Origin: Halolamina rubra
GTDB lineage: Archaea; Halobacteriota; Halobacteria; Halobacteriales; Haloferacaceae
Length of the DNA: 64,000 nucleotides
Assembly (NCBI RefSeq): GCF_000739555.1
Contig: NZ_BBJN01000045.1
Location: 1 to 64,000 of the forward strand
Direction of reading: 5' to 3'
The notes under the pieces were generated by a model. That model saw nothing but the letters and a program-made list of their open reading frames with translations. It did not search any database and was not told where the DNA came from. Shown here piece after piece: positions 25,957 to 35,109 of this stretch (position 1 is its first letter; every line of letters starts with the position of its first letter). The position numbers were made by a program, and so were the translations under genes.

Positions 25957-26127
25957 GCGGGTAGTATCGCCCGGCGAGTGAAAACCGTTGTTGCCGTTTC
26001 GCTGTCAACCCGGCGCCCTGCCGGCGGTATCGTGCGGTTAACGCCCTCTGCGGCGGGTTCTGGTTCGATAGGGAGACCCCCGAACGGCTCCGGAACCGGT
26101 TTCACGGGGTCGCCGCAATCGGCGCCC

Positions 26128-26394
26128 GTGTTCGAACTCGATTCGCTGCCCGACCGGCCGCTGACCGAGGAGGAACTGCGCGGGCTCCGGGAGAGCGACG
26201 CGCTCGTGGAGGCTGCCGCGCTCGCCCGCGCCGAGGACGGCATCCGTCACCTCGCCATCCAGGCGAACGACAAACTGTACGGGATGGGTTACCGCGACGA
26301 CGAGGGCTGGGTGCTCGTGGAGGAACGTGTCGCCGGCGACACCGACGACCTCGCGGCCGTGCGGGACGCGCTCAAGGACTGGGCCGAGGCTTGA
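26128..26394 (+). CDS. Small conserved haloarchaeal protein (88 aa)
   Basis: Begins with GTG at 26128 (MFELDSLPDRPLTEEELRGL). Acidic, with a helix-rich first half and a beta-hairpin-like second half (LAIQANDKLYGMGYRDDEGWVLVEERV). The chosen start fits a promoter at 26096-26107 and removes a ~50-residue low-complexity extension. Function unknown. Confidence 0.6.
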   Translation: MFELDSLPDRPLTEEELRGLRESDALVEAAALARAEDGIRHLAIQANDKLYGMGYRDDEGWVLVEERVAGDTDDLAAVRDALKDWAEA

Positions 26395-26437
26395 ACACGG
26401 CGTCGGGAGGCCTGACGGCGAGGTCGGCGTCGACGGC

Positions 26438-27475
26438 TCACTCGAGGCTCTTCAGCATCCCCTTCAGGTAACCGACGGTGTATGAGCGGCCGAGCGTGCT
26501 GCCGAACTCCCAGTCGGTCTCGCCCTCCATCAGCGGCACGTGGTCGGGCGTCATCACGCCCGTGAAGCCGACCTCGTCGAGCGCCCGCATCACCTCGTAC
26601 TCGTCGAAGTTGCCGGCCGCGGCGTCGACGAACGTCTCGTTGAACCGCGGGACGGTGCCGACCACGTCCCGGAAGTGCGCGTAGACGAGGTCGTCGCTCG
26701 CGCCGAACTGCCGGATGACGTCGGGCAGATCCTCGCCCATCTCCGACCAGCAGCCCATCCCGAGCTTGAGCCCGTGGGAGTCGCTGGGGTGGATCGCCAG
26801 CGCGCGCTCGAAGTTCTCGCGGCTGCGGAACAGCAGCGGGATGCCGAACAGCTCCTCGACCGGCGGGTCGCTGGGGTGGACCGCGAGGGTGACGCCGGCG
26901 TCCTCGGCGACGGGGACGACCGCGTGGAGGAACGCCTCGTAGCGCTCCCACATCTCCGCCTCGGTCACGTCCCGGTCCGGCCCGGTTCGGTCGACGGCGT
27001 CGATCTCGTCGATGTCGAACGCCGACGCCTGCGCGCCGCCGCGAACCGCGTGCTCGCGGGTCGTGCGCACGGCGCCGTCGGGCGGGTGGCCGCTGTAGCC
27101 GAGCACGTGGACCCCCGCCTCGCCCATCGCGCGGATCGTGTCGGCGACGATCGCCGTCTTCGACTCGCGCTCGGCGGCGTCGTCGGCGAGGAGGATCTCG
27201 TACAGCGGGACGGGCAGCTTCTCGACGCCGTACAGCCGGAGGCCGGCGTCGTTGGCCCGGTCCCGGAGTTCGACGAGTCGGTCGACCGACCACGCCTCCC
27301 CCAGCGGGAGCGCGGAGTCGAACCCCTCGTGACGGTGGGGCGTCAGCAGCACGTCGTCGACGCCGAGCTGGGCGGCGAACCGGAGGAAGTCGTCGGTCGC
27401 GGGCTTGTACGTCCCGATGGCGACCCGCATCGCCTCGGGATCGGTCTGCACGTCGGCGGGAGTGTCCGCTGGCAT
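26438..27475 (-). CDS. uxuA: Mannonate dehydratase-like enzyme (UxuA family)
   Basis: A 345-residue TIM-barrel enzyme of the xylose-isomerase-like superfamily. Motifs: LLTPHRHEGFDSALPLG near the start, LAVHPSDPPVEELFG, LGMGCWSEMGED and YAHFRDVVGTVPRFNETFVD, with His/Cys/Asp metal ligands as in UxuA. Mannonate dehydratase turns D-mannonate into 2-keto-3-deoxygluconate in hexuronate breakdown. The protein matches the family, but no other uronate gene is nearby, so the substrate is uncertain. TATA at 27499-27509 (minus) supports the ATG at 27475. Confidence 0.8.
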   Translation of the reverse strand: MPADTPADVQTDPEAMRVAIGTYKPATDDFLRFAAQLGVDDVLLTPHRHEGFDSALPLGEAWSVDRLVELRDRANDAGLRLYGVEKLPVPLYEILLADDAAERESKTAIVADTIRAMGEAGVHVLGYSGHPPDGAVRTTREHAVRGGAQASAFDIDEIDAVDRTGPDRDVTEAEMWERYEAFLHAVVPVAEDAGVTLAVHPSDPPVEELFGIPLLFRSRENFERALAIHPSDSHGLKLGMGCWSEMGEDLPDVIRQFGASDDLVYAHFRDVVGTVPRFNETFVDAAAGNFDEYEVMRALDEVGFTGVMTPDHVPLMEGETDWEFGSTLGRSYTVGYLKGMLKSLE

Positions 27476-27717
27476 CGGTTCCCCGGAGGGGGATGGCGGG
27501 GATAAAGATTGAGTTGGCGGGCAGAACCAGGTCCACCCGTCAGCTGCCGGCATATATCAGTCCGTATAAGTTGTTGAATTGAACCTGTTTGGTCGAAAAA
27601 CAGTACAAACGACCATTAAAGATCGCGGCTAACCGGATAATTCTGAAGTTACACTTTCACATTTTGATGAAATAAACAGACAGGTCCTTAACGGTCGACC
27701 TTGCAGTTCCGGTGGAC
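27476..27717. promoter_or_regulatory. A+T-rich divergent control region of uxuA and the TAXI-TRAP genes
   Basis: About 240 bases with several TATA-like elements: aatctttatc (27500-27509, minus) for uxuA, and aggtccttaac (27682-27692, plus) about 30 bases before the TAXI protein. More A+T-rich blocks (catatatcag near 27550, ccattaaag near 27613, tgatgaaataaac near 27666) lie between. The base composition stands out from the flanking genes, so regulators may bind here. Confidence 0.5.
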
Positions 27718-28776
27718 ATGGCAGATAGACCCACGACTCGACGAGAGTTCCTGTATGGTACCGCGGTCGCCGGCGCCGTCGGCCTCGCCGGCTGTGGCGG
27801 CGGCGGTGGCGGTGGCGGCGGCGGTGGCAGTGACGATCTCTCGCTTCGCGTCGGTACGTCGGCGGGCGGCACCCAGGACGTCGGCCTCGCGGTCGAGCGC
27901 GCGGTGAGCGAGGAGAGCGACACGCTCGAGTACTCCACGATCGAGAGCCCGGGGTACATCGGCACGATCCGACGGATGGACAACGACCAGTTCAACGCCG
28001 GGATCACGGACAACAACTCCCTGAGCAAGGCGATGAGCGACGACGGCGCGTTCTCGGAGGAGCCCGTCGACAGCATCCCGCAGTACGGGTTCTACGCCTT
28101 CCCGTACAGCATCTTCGTGATCGCGCGGGACGGCACGGGGATCGAGACGTTCGACGACCTCGCCGGCGCGAACGTCTACCCCGCCGAGCCGGGCTACTCG
28201 ACGCGCGCGACGACGCTCGACGTCTGGTCGCAGGAGCCGACGGCGGACGTGTACGACGAGATGAACATCCAGAACATGAGCGTCGACTCCGCGCCCGGCG
28301 CGATGGAGGAGGGGACGATCGACGCCACGATCGCCTACGGCACCCCCGGCGTGCGCTACACCGGGTTCGTCCAGGAGATCGCCTCCCGCGTCGACGTGCA
28401 CTACGTCGAGCCGACCGACGCGCTCCGGGAGTCCGCGGAGTCGTACCCCGGCGCCGGCACCGGCACCACGAGCTACGAGGACTGGCCCATCGCCGAGGCC
28501 GACATCGGCACCGACGAGATGTTCCACTGGAACCTCGAGGTGAACTACACGTTCAACCCCGAGGCCGACGAGGACGCCGTCTACGAGCTCTGCCGCGTCG
28601 TCGACGAGCACAACGACACGGTCAACGACGGCGAGGAGCAGTTCAACGACTTCGAGAGCACGGCCGACATGCTCGGCTCGGCGCGCGAGAACATCCCCGT
28701 TCACGCGGGCGCCGTCCAGTACTACAAGGACAACGACGCCTGGGACGACAGCCTGCAGGAAGGCGAGAGCGCCTAA
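27718..28776 (+). CDS. TAXI-family TRAP solute-binding lipoprotein
   Basis: Extracytoplasmic receptor of a TAXI-type TRAP transporter, 352 residues. It has a twin-arginine signal (TTRREFLYGTAVAGAVGLAGC) with lipobox Cys, then a run of 11 glycines as a flexible tether. The fold begins LSLRVGTSAGGTQDVGLAVERAV, and the internal GAMEEGTIDATIAYGTPG is typical of TAXI proteins. It captures an organic anion (such as glutamate, 2-oxoglutarate or related acids) and hands it to the membrane subunit encoded 89 bases downstream. Confidence 0.88.
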   Translation: MADRPTTRREFLYGTAVAGAVGLAGCGGGGGGGGGGGSDDLSLRVGTSAGGTQDVGLAVERAVSEESDTLEYSTIESPGYIGTIRRMDNDQFNAGITDNNSLSKAMSDDGAFSEEPVDSIPQYGFYAFPYSIFVIARDGTGIETFDDLAGANVYPAEPGYSTRATTLDVWSQEPTADVYDEMNIQNMSVDSAPGAMEEGTIDATIAYGTPGVRYTGFVQEIASRVDVHYVEPTDALRESAESYPGAGTGTTSYEDWPIAEADIGTDEMFHWNLEVNYTFNPEADEDAVYELCRVVDEHNDTVNDGEEQFNDFESTADMLGSARENIPVHAGAVQYYKDNDAWDDSLQEGESA

Positions 28777-28865
28777 CCCCGAACAGCGCGGCGATCCACG
28801 CGCCTCCGGACCGCCGCTTCGTACGACACAGCAAATGAGTATGCAACTCGCACTATCAAACCGGT

Positions 28866-30853
28866 ATGAGTACAGATTCTGAATCCGCACGCGCGTCCGG
28901 TCTCCTCCGGGGTCTCGACGTCACGGTCGCGCTGGCAGCAGTGCTGTTCTGGGTCGGGGTGCTGTTCTGGGCGCAGACGCAGGTCATCTCGCAGGTTCGC
29001 TACGCGGCCGGCTTCGTCGGCGGCATTATGACGGTGTACGCGCTCAACGAGACCCGGCTCGCCGTCGAGGACGGCGACTGGATCGACGCCGTGGTGCTGA
29101 TCCCGTCGTCGGTGGCGCTGATGACCGCCTCGATCTACTTCTTCTTCAACTTCGAGGACGTCTACCTGCTCCGGCAGGGGTACGCGCTCGAACACGAGTA
29201 CATGCTCGCCCGCATGGTGATCCTCTCGCTGATGTATCTCACCTGGCGGGAGTTCGGCAACGTGTTCCTCGGCCTCGTCGGCGGCGTGTTCATCTACGGG
29301 ATGTACGGCAACCTGGTGCCGGGCGTGCTCGGTCACGCCGGGATGAGCCAGGCGACGCTGCTGCAGGCGACGGTCACCGACCTCTACGGCTTCTACGGGG
29401 GCCTGACCCAGATCACGGCGTCCTGGATCGCGCCGTTCCTGCTGTACGCGGGGCTGCTGTTCGCCTACGGCGCCTTCGACCTGATCCTCCGGGTCGCCAT
29501 CGTGACCGCGAAGTACATCGAGTCCGGCGTCGCCCAGACGGCGGTGCTGGCCTCGGCGGTGATCGGCTCGATCAACGGCTCCTACACCGCCAACGCGGCG
29601 ATGACGGGCTCTTTCACCATCCCGACGATGCAGGAGTCCGGGATGAAGGGCCACCGCGCGGCAGCCATCGAGGCGGTCGCCTCCACCTCCGGGCAGGTGC
29701 TGCCGCCGGTGATGGGCGCCTCCGCGTTCGTGATGGCCTCCTACCTCGCGTCCCGTACCTCAACATCGTCGTCGCCGGGCTCGTGCCCGCGGCGATCCTG
29801 GTGTTGTCGATCTCCATCGCGGTCCACTACACCGCGGTGTCGGACGCCAGCAGTCAGGAGATGGAGTTCTCGGAGTTCTTCGACGAGGAGCTCACGAACA
29901 GCGACAAGCTGTTCGAGGCGATCCGGTTCGGCGTGCCGTTCGCGCTGCTGATCTACCTGCTGGGGATCGCCCAGTTCACCGTGATGACCTCCGCACTGTA
30001 CACCGTCGTCGCGATGACGCTCACGGGCATCTTCATGCCGACGGTCCAGCGCGTCGTCGACGGCTCCGACGTGAGCCCGGTCGCGGAGCTCTGGAGCCAG
30101 CTGAAGGACACGCTCCACGGGTTCCGCCGCGGCGCCATCATCCTGGCGCCGATCGCGATCATCCTGGTCGTGATCAGCGGCGTCGTCAACGTGTTCAGCA
30201 CCACCGGGATCCCGGCGAAGATCGCGCTGCTGCTGATCAACATCTCCGGCGGCGTGCTGCTGTTCGCGGTGCTGCTGGGGATGGTCGTCGCGATCCTGAT
30301 GGGCGTCGGCATGCCCACCGTGGCGGCGTACGTCGTCGTCGCGATCCTGATCGTGCCGACGTTCGTCGCCGACTTCAACGTGGAGCCGATCACGGCCCAC
30401 TACACGATGTTCTACGCGGCGATCCTGGCCGGAATCACGCCGCCGGTGGCGACGGCGGCCGTCGTCGCCGCCGGGATCGCGAAGGCGAACTTCTGGCGGA
30501 CCTGCGGCGCCGCGATCAAGATCGCCGCGCCGCTGTTCGTCCTGCCGGTCGCGTTCGTCTACAACCCCGGGCTGATCTCGATGTCCCTCGGCGGCAACAC
30601 GCTCGTCGTCGGGACGCTGGTCCTGCTCGGCGCGATCACGATCATCTACGGACTCAACTACCCGTTCCAGATGTCCCCCGGGCGGAAGCTCGCCGCGAGG
30701 GGGCTGCTCACGGTTCTGGGACTAGTGATCATGGTGTTCCCGAACGACCTGGTGAAACTCGCCGGCATCGCGACGTTCGTCGGCGTGTTCGTCGCCGAGA
30801 AAGTGATGAACCACGGGCTCGAACTCCCCTTCAGTCGAGGTGCGAGCCAATGA
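28866..30853 (+). pseudogene. TAXI-TRAP fused permease, broken by a one-base deletion
   Basis: Sodium-driven membrane permease with small (DctQ-like, residues about 1-110) and large (DctM-like) parts fused. The first frame runs to VMGASAFVMASYLA and is lost at 29750/29751. The other frame continues PYLNIVVAGLVPAAILVLS through GMPTVAAYVVVAILIVPTF and ILAGITPPVATAAVVAA to the stop. Restoring one base (gcg-gtc-ccg) gives 662 residues with about 15 membrane helices. TRAP function needs all of these parts, so a reading error is likely. Its stop overlaps the next ATG (ATGA). Confidence 0.85.
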
Positions 30854-31074
30854 GCGGCGACGAATCACCCGAAGCGGTCGCCGAGGAGTCGATGCAGGAC
30901 GCCGGCGGGCTCGGCGAGGTCGTGCCCGAGCCGCTGATGCCGGCGTACCGCCAACTCGAGAAGGTGCAGCGGTTCCGCGAAACCTACGGCGAGCGCTACA
31001 CCAACGCGCTCGAGCTGCTGACCGGCCTGCTGCTGATCGTGGGCTTCGTCTGGTGGCTGGTGCTCTACCTGTAG
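30850..31074 (+). CDS. Small TRAP-associated single-helix membrane protein (74 aa)
   Basis: ATGA overlap with the TRAP permease stop, so it is translated in the same operon. Acidic N-terminal half (about 1-30), amphipathic middle (MPAYRQLEKVQRFRETYGERY) and one C-terminal membrane helix (LLTGLLLIVGFVWWLVLYL). It is too short for a DctQ subunit. It may be a haloarchaea-specific accessory subunit of the transporter; not recognised otherwise. Confidence 0.65.
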   Translation: MSGDESPEAVAEESMQDAGGLGEVVPEPLMPAYRQLEKVQRFRETYGERYTNALELLTGLLLIVGFVWWLVLYL

Positions 31075-31096
31075 GCGCCACCGCTTCCTTCCGTTC

Positions 31097-32566
31097 TCAC
31101 TCGAACCACTCGGCAGCGCGTTCCACGTCGTGTGGGATGTGGTGCTCCCGCTCGCACACGTCGTCGAGGTACGCGCGCAGCTCCGGCGCGAACGAGGGGT
31201 GTGCGCAGTTCTCGACGATCAGTTCCGCGCGTTCGACCGGCGAGCGGCCGCGCACGTCGGCGACGCCCTGCTCGGTGACGAACACGTCCACGTCGTGTTC
31301 GGTGTGGTCGACGTGGAAGCTCATCGGGACGATCCGGGAGATCTCGCCGCCGTTCAGCGTCGACGGCAGCGCACAGACGGTCACCAGCGCGTTCCGGTTG
31401 AAGTCCGCCGAGCCGCCGACGCCGTTGAGCATCCGCTCGCCCGCGACGTGCGTGGAGTTGACGTTGCCGTAGATGTCGACCTCGACGGCGCTGTTGACCG
31501 CGACGACGCCGAAGCGGTCGATCAGTCCCGGGTGGTTGGAGACGTCGGCGGGCCGGAGCACCACGTCCTCAGCGTAGCGCTCGGCGTGCTCGAACAGTCG
31601 CTGCTGGCCCTCGTCGGTCAGCGCCAGCGACGTGGCACTCGCCGCAGTCAGGCGTCCGTCGTCGAGCAGATCCAACAGCCCGTCCTGGACGAGCTCGCCG
31701 AAGTAGATCAGGTCGCGATCGCCCACGTCCAGATCCGCGAGCTCCCCCATCAGCGCGTTGCCGAGCGAGCCGACCCCGAACTGGAGCGTGAGCGCCTCGT
31801 CGAACACCGACGAGCGCGCCATCTCCCCGCGGAGGAAGTTCCGGAGGTTGGCCGCGATCGCGAGGTCGTCGTCGGTCGGGTCGCGGAACGTGTACGTCGC
31901 GTCGGCGCTGTCGGTCTCGACGACGCCCGCCAGCTTCTCGGGGTCGAAGGAGACGTGGCGGTCGCCGATACGGTCGCCCGGTCCCGCGAGCGGGATCGGC
32001 CCGCGGTTCGGCGGCGCTTCGGGTCGGTAGACGTCGTGCAGCGACTGCAGCGCCAGCGGCTGGTGGCGGTTGAGTTCGACGTACAGCCGGTCGGCGGCGT
32101 CGACGAACGCCGGCACCTGTCCCAGCGAGGTCGAGGGGACGAACCAGCCCTCGCCGACCGCGACCGCCTCGACGACGGCCACGTCCGGGTCGACGACGCC
32201 GCCGTACTGCACGTCGTCGCCCAGCGAGGAAGCGTTCCGGTCGCTGAACGCAACTTCACGGCGCGCGGTGAGCTCCCTGGCGACCTCCGAGGACTGGTAG
32301 GACATCCGCCGGTCGACCGCGTCAGCCGCCATCAGGTCGACGTCGATCTCCTCGCCGACCTTCCCGCTGCTCACGAGCGTGAGCGACAGGTCGCGGTTGT
32401 CCTCTGCCAGCGCGAGCGGGATCGCCTTCGGGTAACCGACGCTGCCGAAGCCGCTGGTGAGCAGCGTCGCGTCGGCGTCGATCGACGCCGCGGCTGCGTC
32501 GGCGTCGGTCAGCGGGAGGTCGCCGTGCAGCCGCTCCTCGACGGGGTACTCCGGGGCCTCAGTCAT
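31097..32566 (-). CDS. Acetyl-CoA hydrolase/CoA-transferase (Cat1-like)
   Basis: A 489-residue class I-type CoA-transferase. TLLTSGFGSVGYPKAIPLAL is at the N-terminus, GVGSLGNALMGEL and FGELVQDGLLDLL (catalytic Glu) are in the middle, and SADFNRNALVTVCALPSTLNGG and VDVFVTEQGVADVRGRS are near the end. Members include succinyl-CoA:acetate CoA-transferase, 4-hydroxybutyrate CoA-transferase and acetyl-CoA hydrolase. The ATG overlaps the lhgO stop by 8 bases, so it belongs to the same operon and could activate or release the acid that LhgO handles. Confidence 0.85.
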   Translation of the reverse strand: MTEAPEYPVEERLHGDLPLTDADAAAASIDADATLLTSGFGSVGYPKAIPLALAEDNRDLSLTLVSSGKVGEEIDVDLMAADAVDRRMSYQSSEVARELTARREVAFSDRNASSLGDDVQYGGVVDPDVAVVEAVAVGEGWFVPSTSLGQVPAFVDAADRLYVELNRHQPLALQSLHDVYRPEAPPNRGPIPLAGPGDRIGDRHVSFDPEKLAGVVETDSADATYTFRDPTDDDLAIAANLRNFLRGEMARSSVFDEALTLQFGVGSLGNALMGELADLDVGDRDLIYFGELVQDGLLDLLDDGRLTAASATSLALTDEGQQRLFEHAERYAEDVVLRPADVSNHPGLIDRFGVVAVNSAVEVDIYGNVNSTHVAGERMLNGVGGSADFNRNALVTVCALPSTLNGGEISRIVPMSFHVDHTEHDVDVFVTEQGVADVRGRSPVERAELIVENCAHPSFAPELRAYLDDVCEREHHIPHDVERAAEWFE

Positions 32567-33766
32567 CGCGCTTCTCGGCGATCGTCTCGGCGATGTGTTC
32601 GCCGAAGGGGAGCGAGGAGGTCATCCCGGGCGAGACAGCGTTGAGGATGTGGACGGCGTCGTCGCGCTCGACGAACAGCGGTTGCTTCACGAGCTCGCCG
32701 TCCTCGCTGACGAGTTGGGCGCGGATCCCCGAGTAGCTCTTGTTGAGGTCCTCGGCGCGACGTCGGGCACGAGCCGCTGGGACGCCTCGACGAACTTCGA
32801 CTTGCGGTAGGACTTGTTGAGTTCGTCCCACGCGACGCCGAGCATCTTCCTCGAGGACAGCAGCTTTCGGAACCCCTCGTAGCTGAGCGTCTCGAACAGC
32901 TCCGCGGGGTTCAGGTCGGTGTTGGCGTACGCCTCGCGGCCGAACGCGAGCACGGCGTTGGGGCCGACGATCACCTTCCCGTCGGCGCGCCGGGTGTAGT
33001 GGACGCCGAGGAAGGGGAGTTCCGGGTCGGGCGTCGGGTAGATCATCGTCTCACAGAGCTCGGCACGCTCCGGGCGGACCTCGTAGTACTCGCCGCGGAA
33101 CGGGACGACCTGGTACTCCTCGCCGACGCCGACCTGGTGGGCCAGCGTGTCGGCGTGGAGGCCGGCGGCGTTGACCAGCAGCGACACGTCGAACTGCCCG
33201 TTGCTGGTCTCGAGGCGGTAGCCGGCCGGCGACTGGCGCAGTTGTCGGACCTCGTAGCCGGTGTACAGCGTCACGCCGAGTTCGCGGACCTCCTTCGCCA
33301 GCGCGTACACGTACTGCTCGGCGTCGACGGAGGCGGCCTCCGGCGCGTACAGCGCGGCCTGCCCCTCGGCGTACGGCTCGTGCTCCCGGATCGCCGCCTG
33401 GGAGTCGAGGAGTTCGTAGGCGACGCCGTTTGCCTCGGCCTGCTCGGCGAGGTCGTCGAGCCGGCGCTCCTCGGCGTCGTTCTTGGCGACGACGAGGACG
33501 CCCCACTCCTCGCAGGGGATGTCGTGCTCGTCGCAGTACTCCTTCATCCGCGCGGTCCCCTCGGTGGCGAAGCGGGCCTTCTTCGACTCGGGCGGGTAGT
33601 TGAACCCGGGGTGGAGCACGCCGGAGTTACGGCCGCTCTGGTGGCTCGCGAGGTGGTGTTCCTTCTCGAGGACGGCGACGTCGAGGTCGGTCGACTCCGC
33701 GAGATGTTTCGCGACCGAGAGCCCGACGCAGCCGCCGCCGACGATGGCGACGTCGTGGCGCATCAT
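32559..33766 (-). pseudogene. lhgO: L-2-hydroxyglutarate oxidase, broken by a one-base deletion
   Basis: FAD enzyme oxidising L-2-hydroxyglutarate to 2-oxoglutarate. DVAIVGGGCVGLSVAKHLAE binds FAD; LEKEHHLASHQSGRNSGVLHPGFNYPP is the LhgO signature. The frame is lost after RLVPDV near 32758. The C-terminus RAEDLNKSYSGIRAQLVSEDGEL ... AVHILNAVSPGMTSSLPFGEHIA is in a second frame to 32559. One missing base explains it, restoring 402 residues. Start is ATG 33766 or 33763, set by the TATA at 33790-33800. The CoA-transferase follows in the operon. Probably a sequencing error. Confidence 0.85.
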
Positions 33767-33789
33767 GGCGATTGCTTCCGCCAGCGCGC

Positions 33790-33840
33790 GCTTATAGCTG
33801 CTGTTCGGTCGCCGCTTTCCGCCACGAGTGGGTTTATCCG
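33790..33840. promoter_or_regulatory. Back-to-back promoters of lhgO and the aminotransferase
   Basis: Minus-strand cagctataag (33791-33800) lies 27 bases before lhgO; plus-strand gggtttatcc (33830-33839) lies 27 bases before the aminotransferase ATG at 33862. The two TATA boxes are only about 35 bases apart, so one regulator could control both genes. Confidence 0.6.
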
Positions 33841-33861
33841 GCGGCGCCGACGACGGAGTCC

Positions 33862-35085
33862 ATGGCCGAGCAAGCGCGCGACGAGCGGTTCGACCACCTG
33901 TTCGCGTCGCCGGTGCGCGAGCGGCTGGAGCGCGGGGGGTACGCCAGCAGCGCCACCCCCGCCGCCGACGACGCGGTGCCGCTGACGTACGGCTTCCCCT
34001 ACCCCGACTCGTTCCCGACCGCGGAGCTGGTTGCGGCGACCGAGACCGTCCTCGAGGAGGAGGGCGCCGACGTGCTGCAGTACGGCGGCGGCGAGTACGT
34101 CGAGCGCCTCCACGACGGGCTGCTGGCACGCGAGCGTGCCCGCGGCATCGACGCCACCCGGGACGAGCTGTTCGTCACCAACGGTGCGACGTACGCGCTG
34201 GACGCGATCGCCTCGACGTTTCTCGACCCCGGCGACGAGGTGCTGGTGGAGTCGCCGACGTTCGTCTGGAGCCTCTCGGTGCTGGACAACCGCGGCGCCG
34301 AACTCACGGGCGTCGACCTCGACGAGGCGGGGCTCGACCCCGACGCGCTCGAAGCGACGCTCGACGCCCGCGAGGCGGCGGGCGAGCCGACGCCGAAGCT
34401 GCTGTACACGATCCCGGAGTTCCAGAACCCCACGGGCGCGACGCTCACCCGCGAGCGCCGCGAGCGCGTGCTCGAACTCGCCGACGAGTACGACTTCCTG
34501 ATCGTCGCCGACGACGCCTACGGCGAACTCCGCTTCGGTGGCGAGTCGCCGCCGCCGCTCGCGGCGATGGACGACTCGGGCCGGGTGATCCGGGTCGGGA
34601 CCGTCTCGAAGACGATCGCCCCCGGCGTCCGGACGGGCTGGGTCGTCGCCGACGAGCCGCTGATCGAGCAGATCGGCACCATGGCCGCCGGCGGCACGAA
34701 CACGTTCACCCAGAGCGTGCTCGGGCGCTACATCGACGCCGGCCACTACCAGCCGACGCTGGAGCGCCTGCTCGACGGCTACGAGAAACGCCGCGACGCG
34801 ATGCTCGACGCGCTGGAGCGCCACCTCCCGCCGGGGGCGTCGTGGACCGAACCCGAGGGCGGCTTCTTCCTCTGGGTCACGCTCCCGGAGGGCGTCGACA
34901 CCGAGGAGCTGCTCCCGCGGGCCGCCGAGGAGGGCGTGACGTACCTCCCCGGCCAGCGTTTCTTCGTCGGCGACGACGGGCGCGGCACGCGCTCGGCCCG
35001 CCTCTCCTTCAGCCACTGCACGCCCGAGGAACTGGAAGCGGGGGTCGCGGCGCTGGGTCGGGCGGCCGCCGCCCAACTGGAGTAG
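33862..35085 (+). CDS. PLP aminotransferase, LysN/2-aminoadipate type
   Basis: A 407-residue fold-type I aminotransferase. Phosphate loop FVTNGATYALDAIASTF, IPEFQNPTG (substrate-side Asn), DDAYGELRF (Asp/Tyr) and VGTVSKTIAPGVRTGW (Schiff-base Lys). It is closest in style to MocR-like/LysN 2-aminoadipate aminotransferases with broad specificity for glutamate, aminoadipate, leucine and aromatic acids. It is divergent from lhgO with a shared promoter region, hinting at a 2-oxoglutarate/glutamate link. Confidence 0.85.
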   Translation: MAEQARDERFDHLFASPVRERLERGGYASSATPAADDAVPLTYGFPYPDSFPTAELVAATETVLEEEGADVLQYGGGEYVERLHDGLLARERARGIDATRDELFVTNGATYALDAIASTFLDPGDEVLVESPTFVWSLSVLDNRGAELTGVDLDEAGLDPDALEATLDAREAAGEPTPKLLYTIPEFQNPTGATLTRERRERVLELADEYDFLIVADDAYGELRFGGESPPPLAAMDDSGRVIRVGTVSKTIAPGVRTGWVVADEPLIEQIGTMAAGGTNTFTQSVLGRYIDAGHYQPTLERLLDGYEKRRDAMLDALERHLPPGASWTEPEGGFFLWVTLPEGVDTEELLPRAAEEGVTYLPGQRFFVGDDGRGTRSARLSFSHCTPEELEAGVAALGRAAAAQLE

Positions 35086-35109
35086 GTCCCACCTCCTAGT
35101 CGACTGCGC

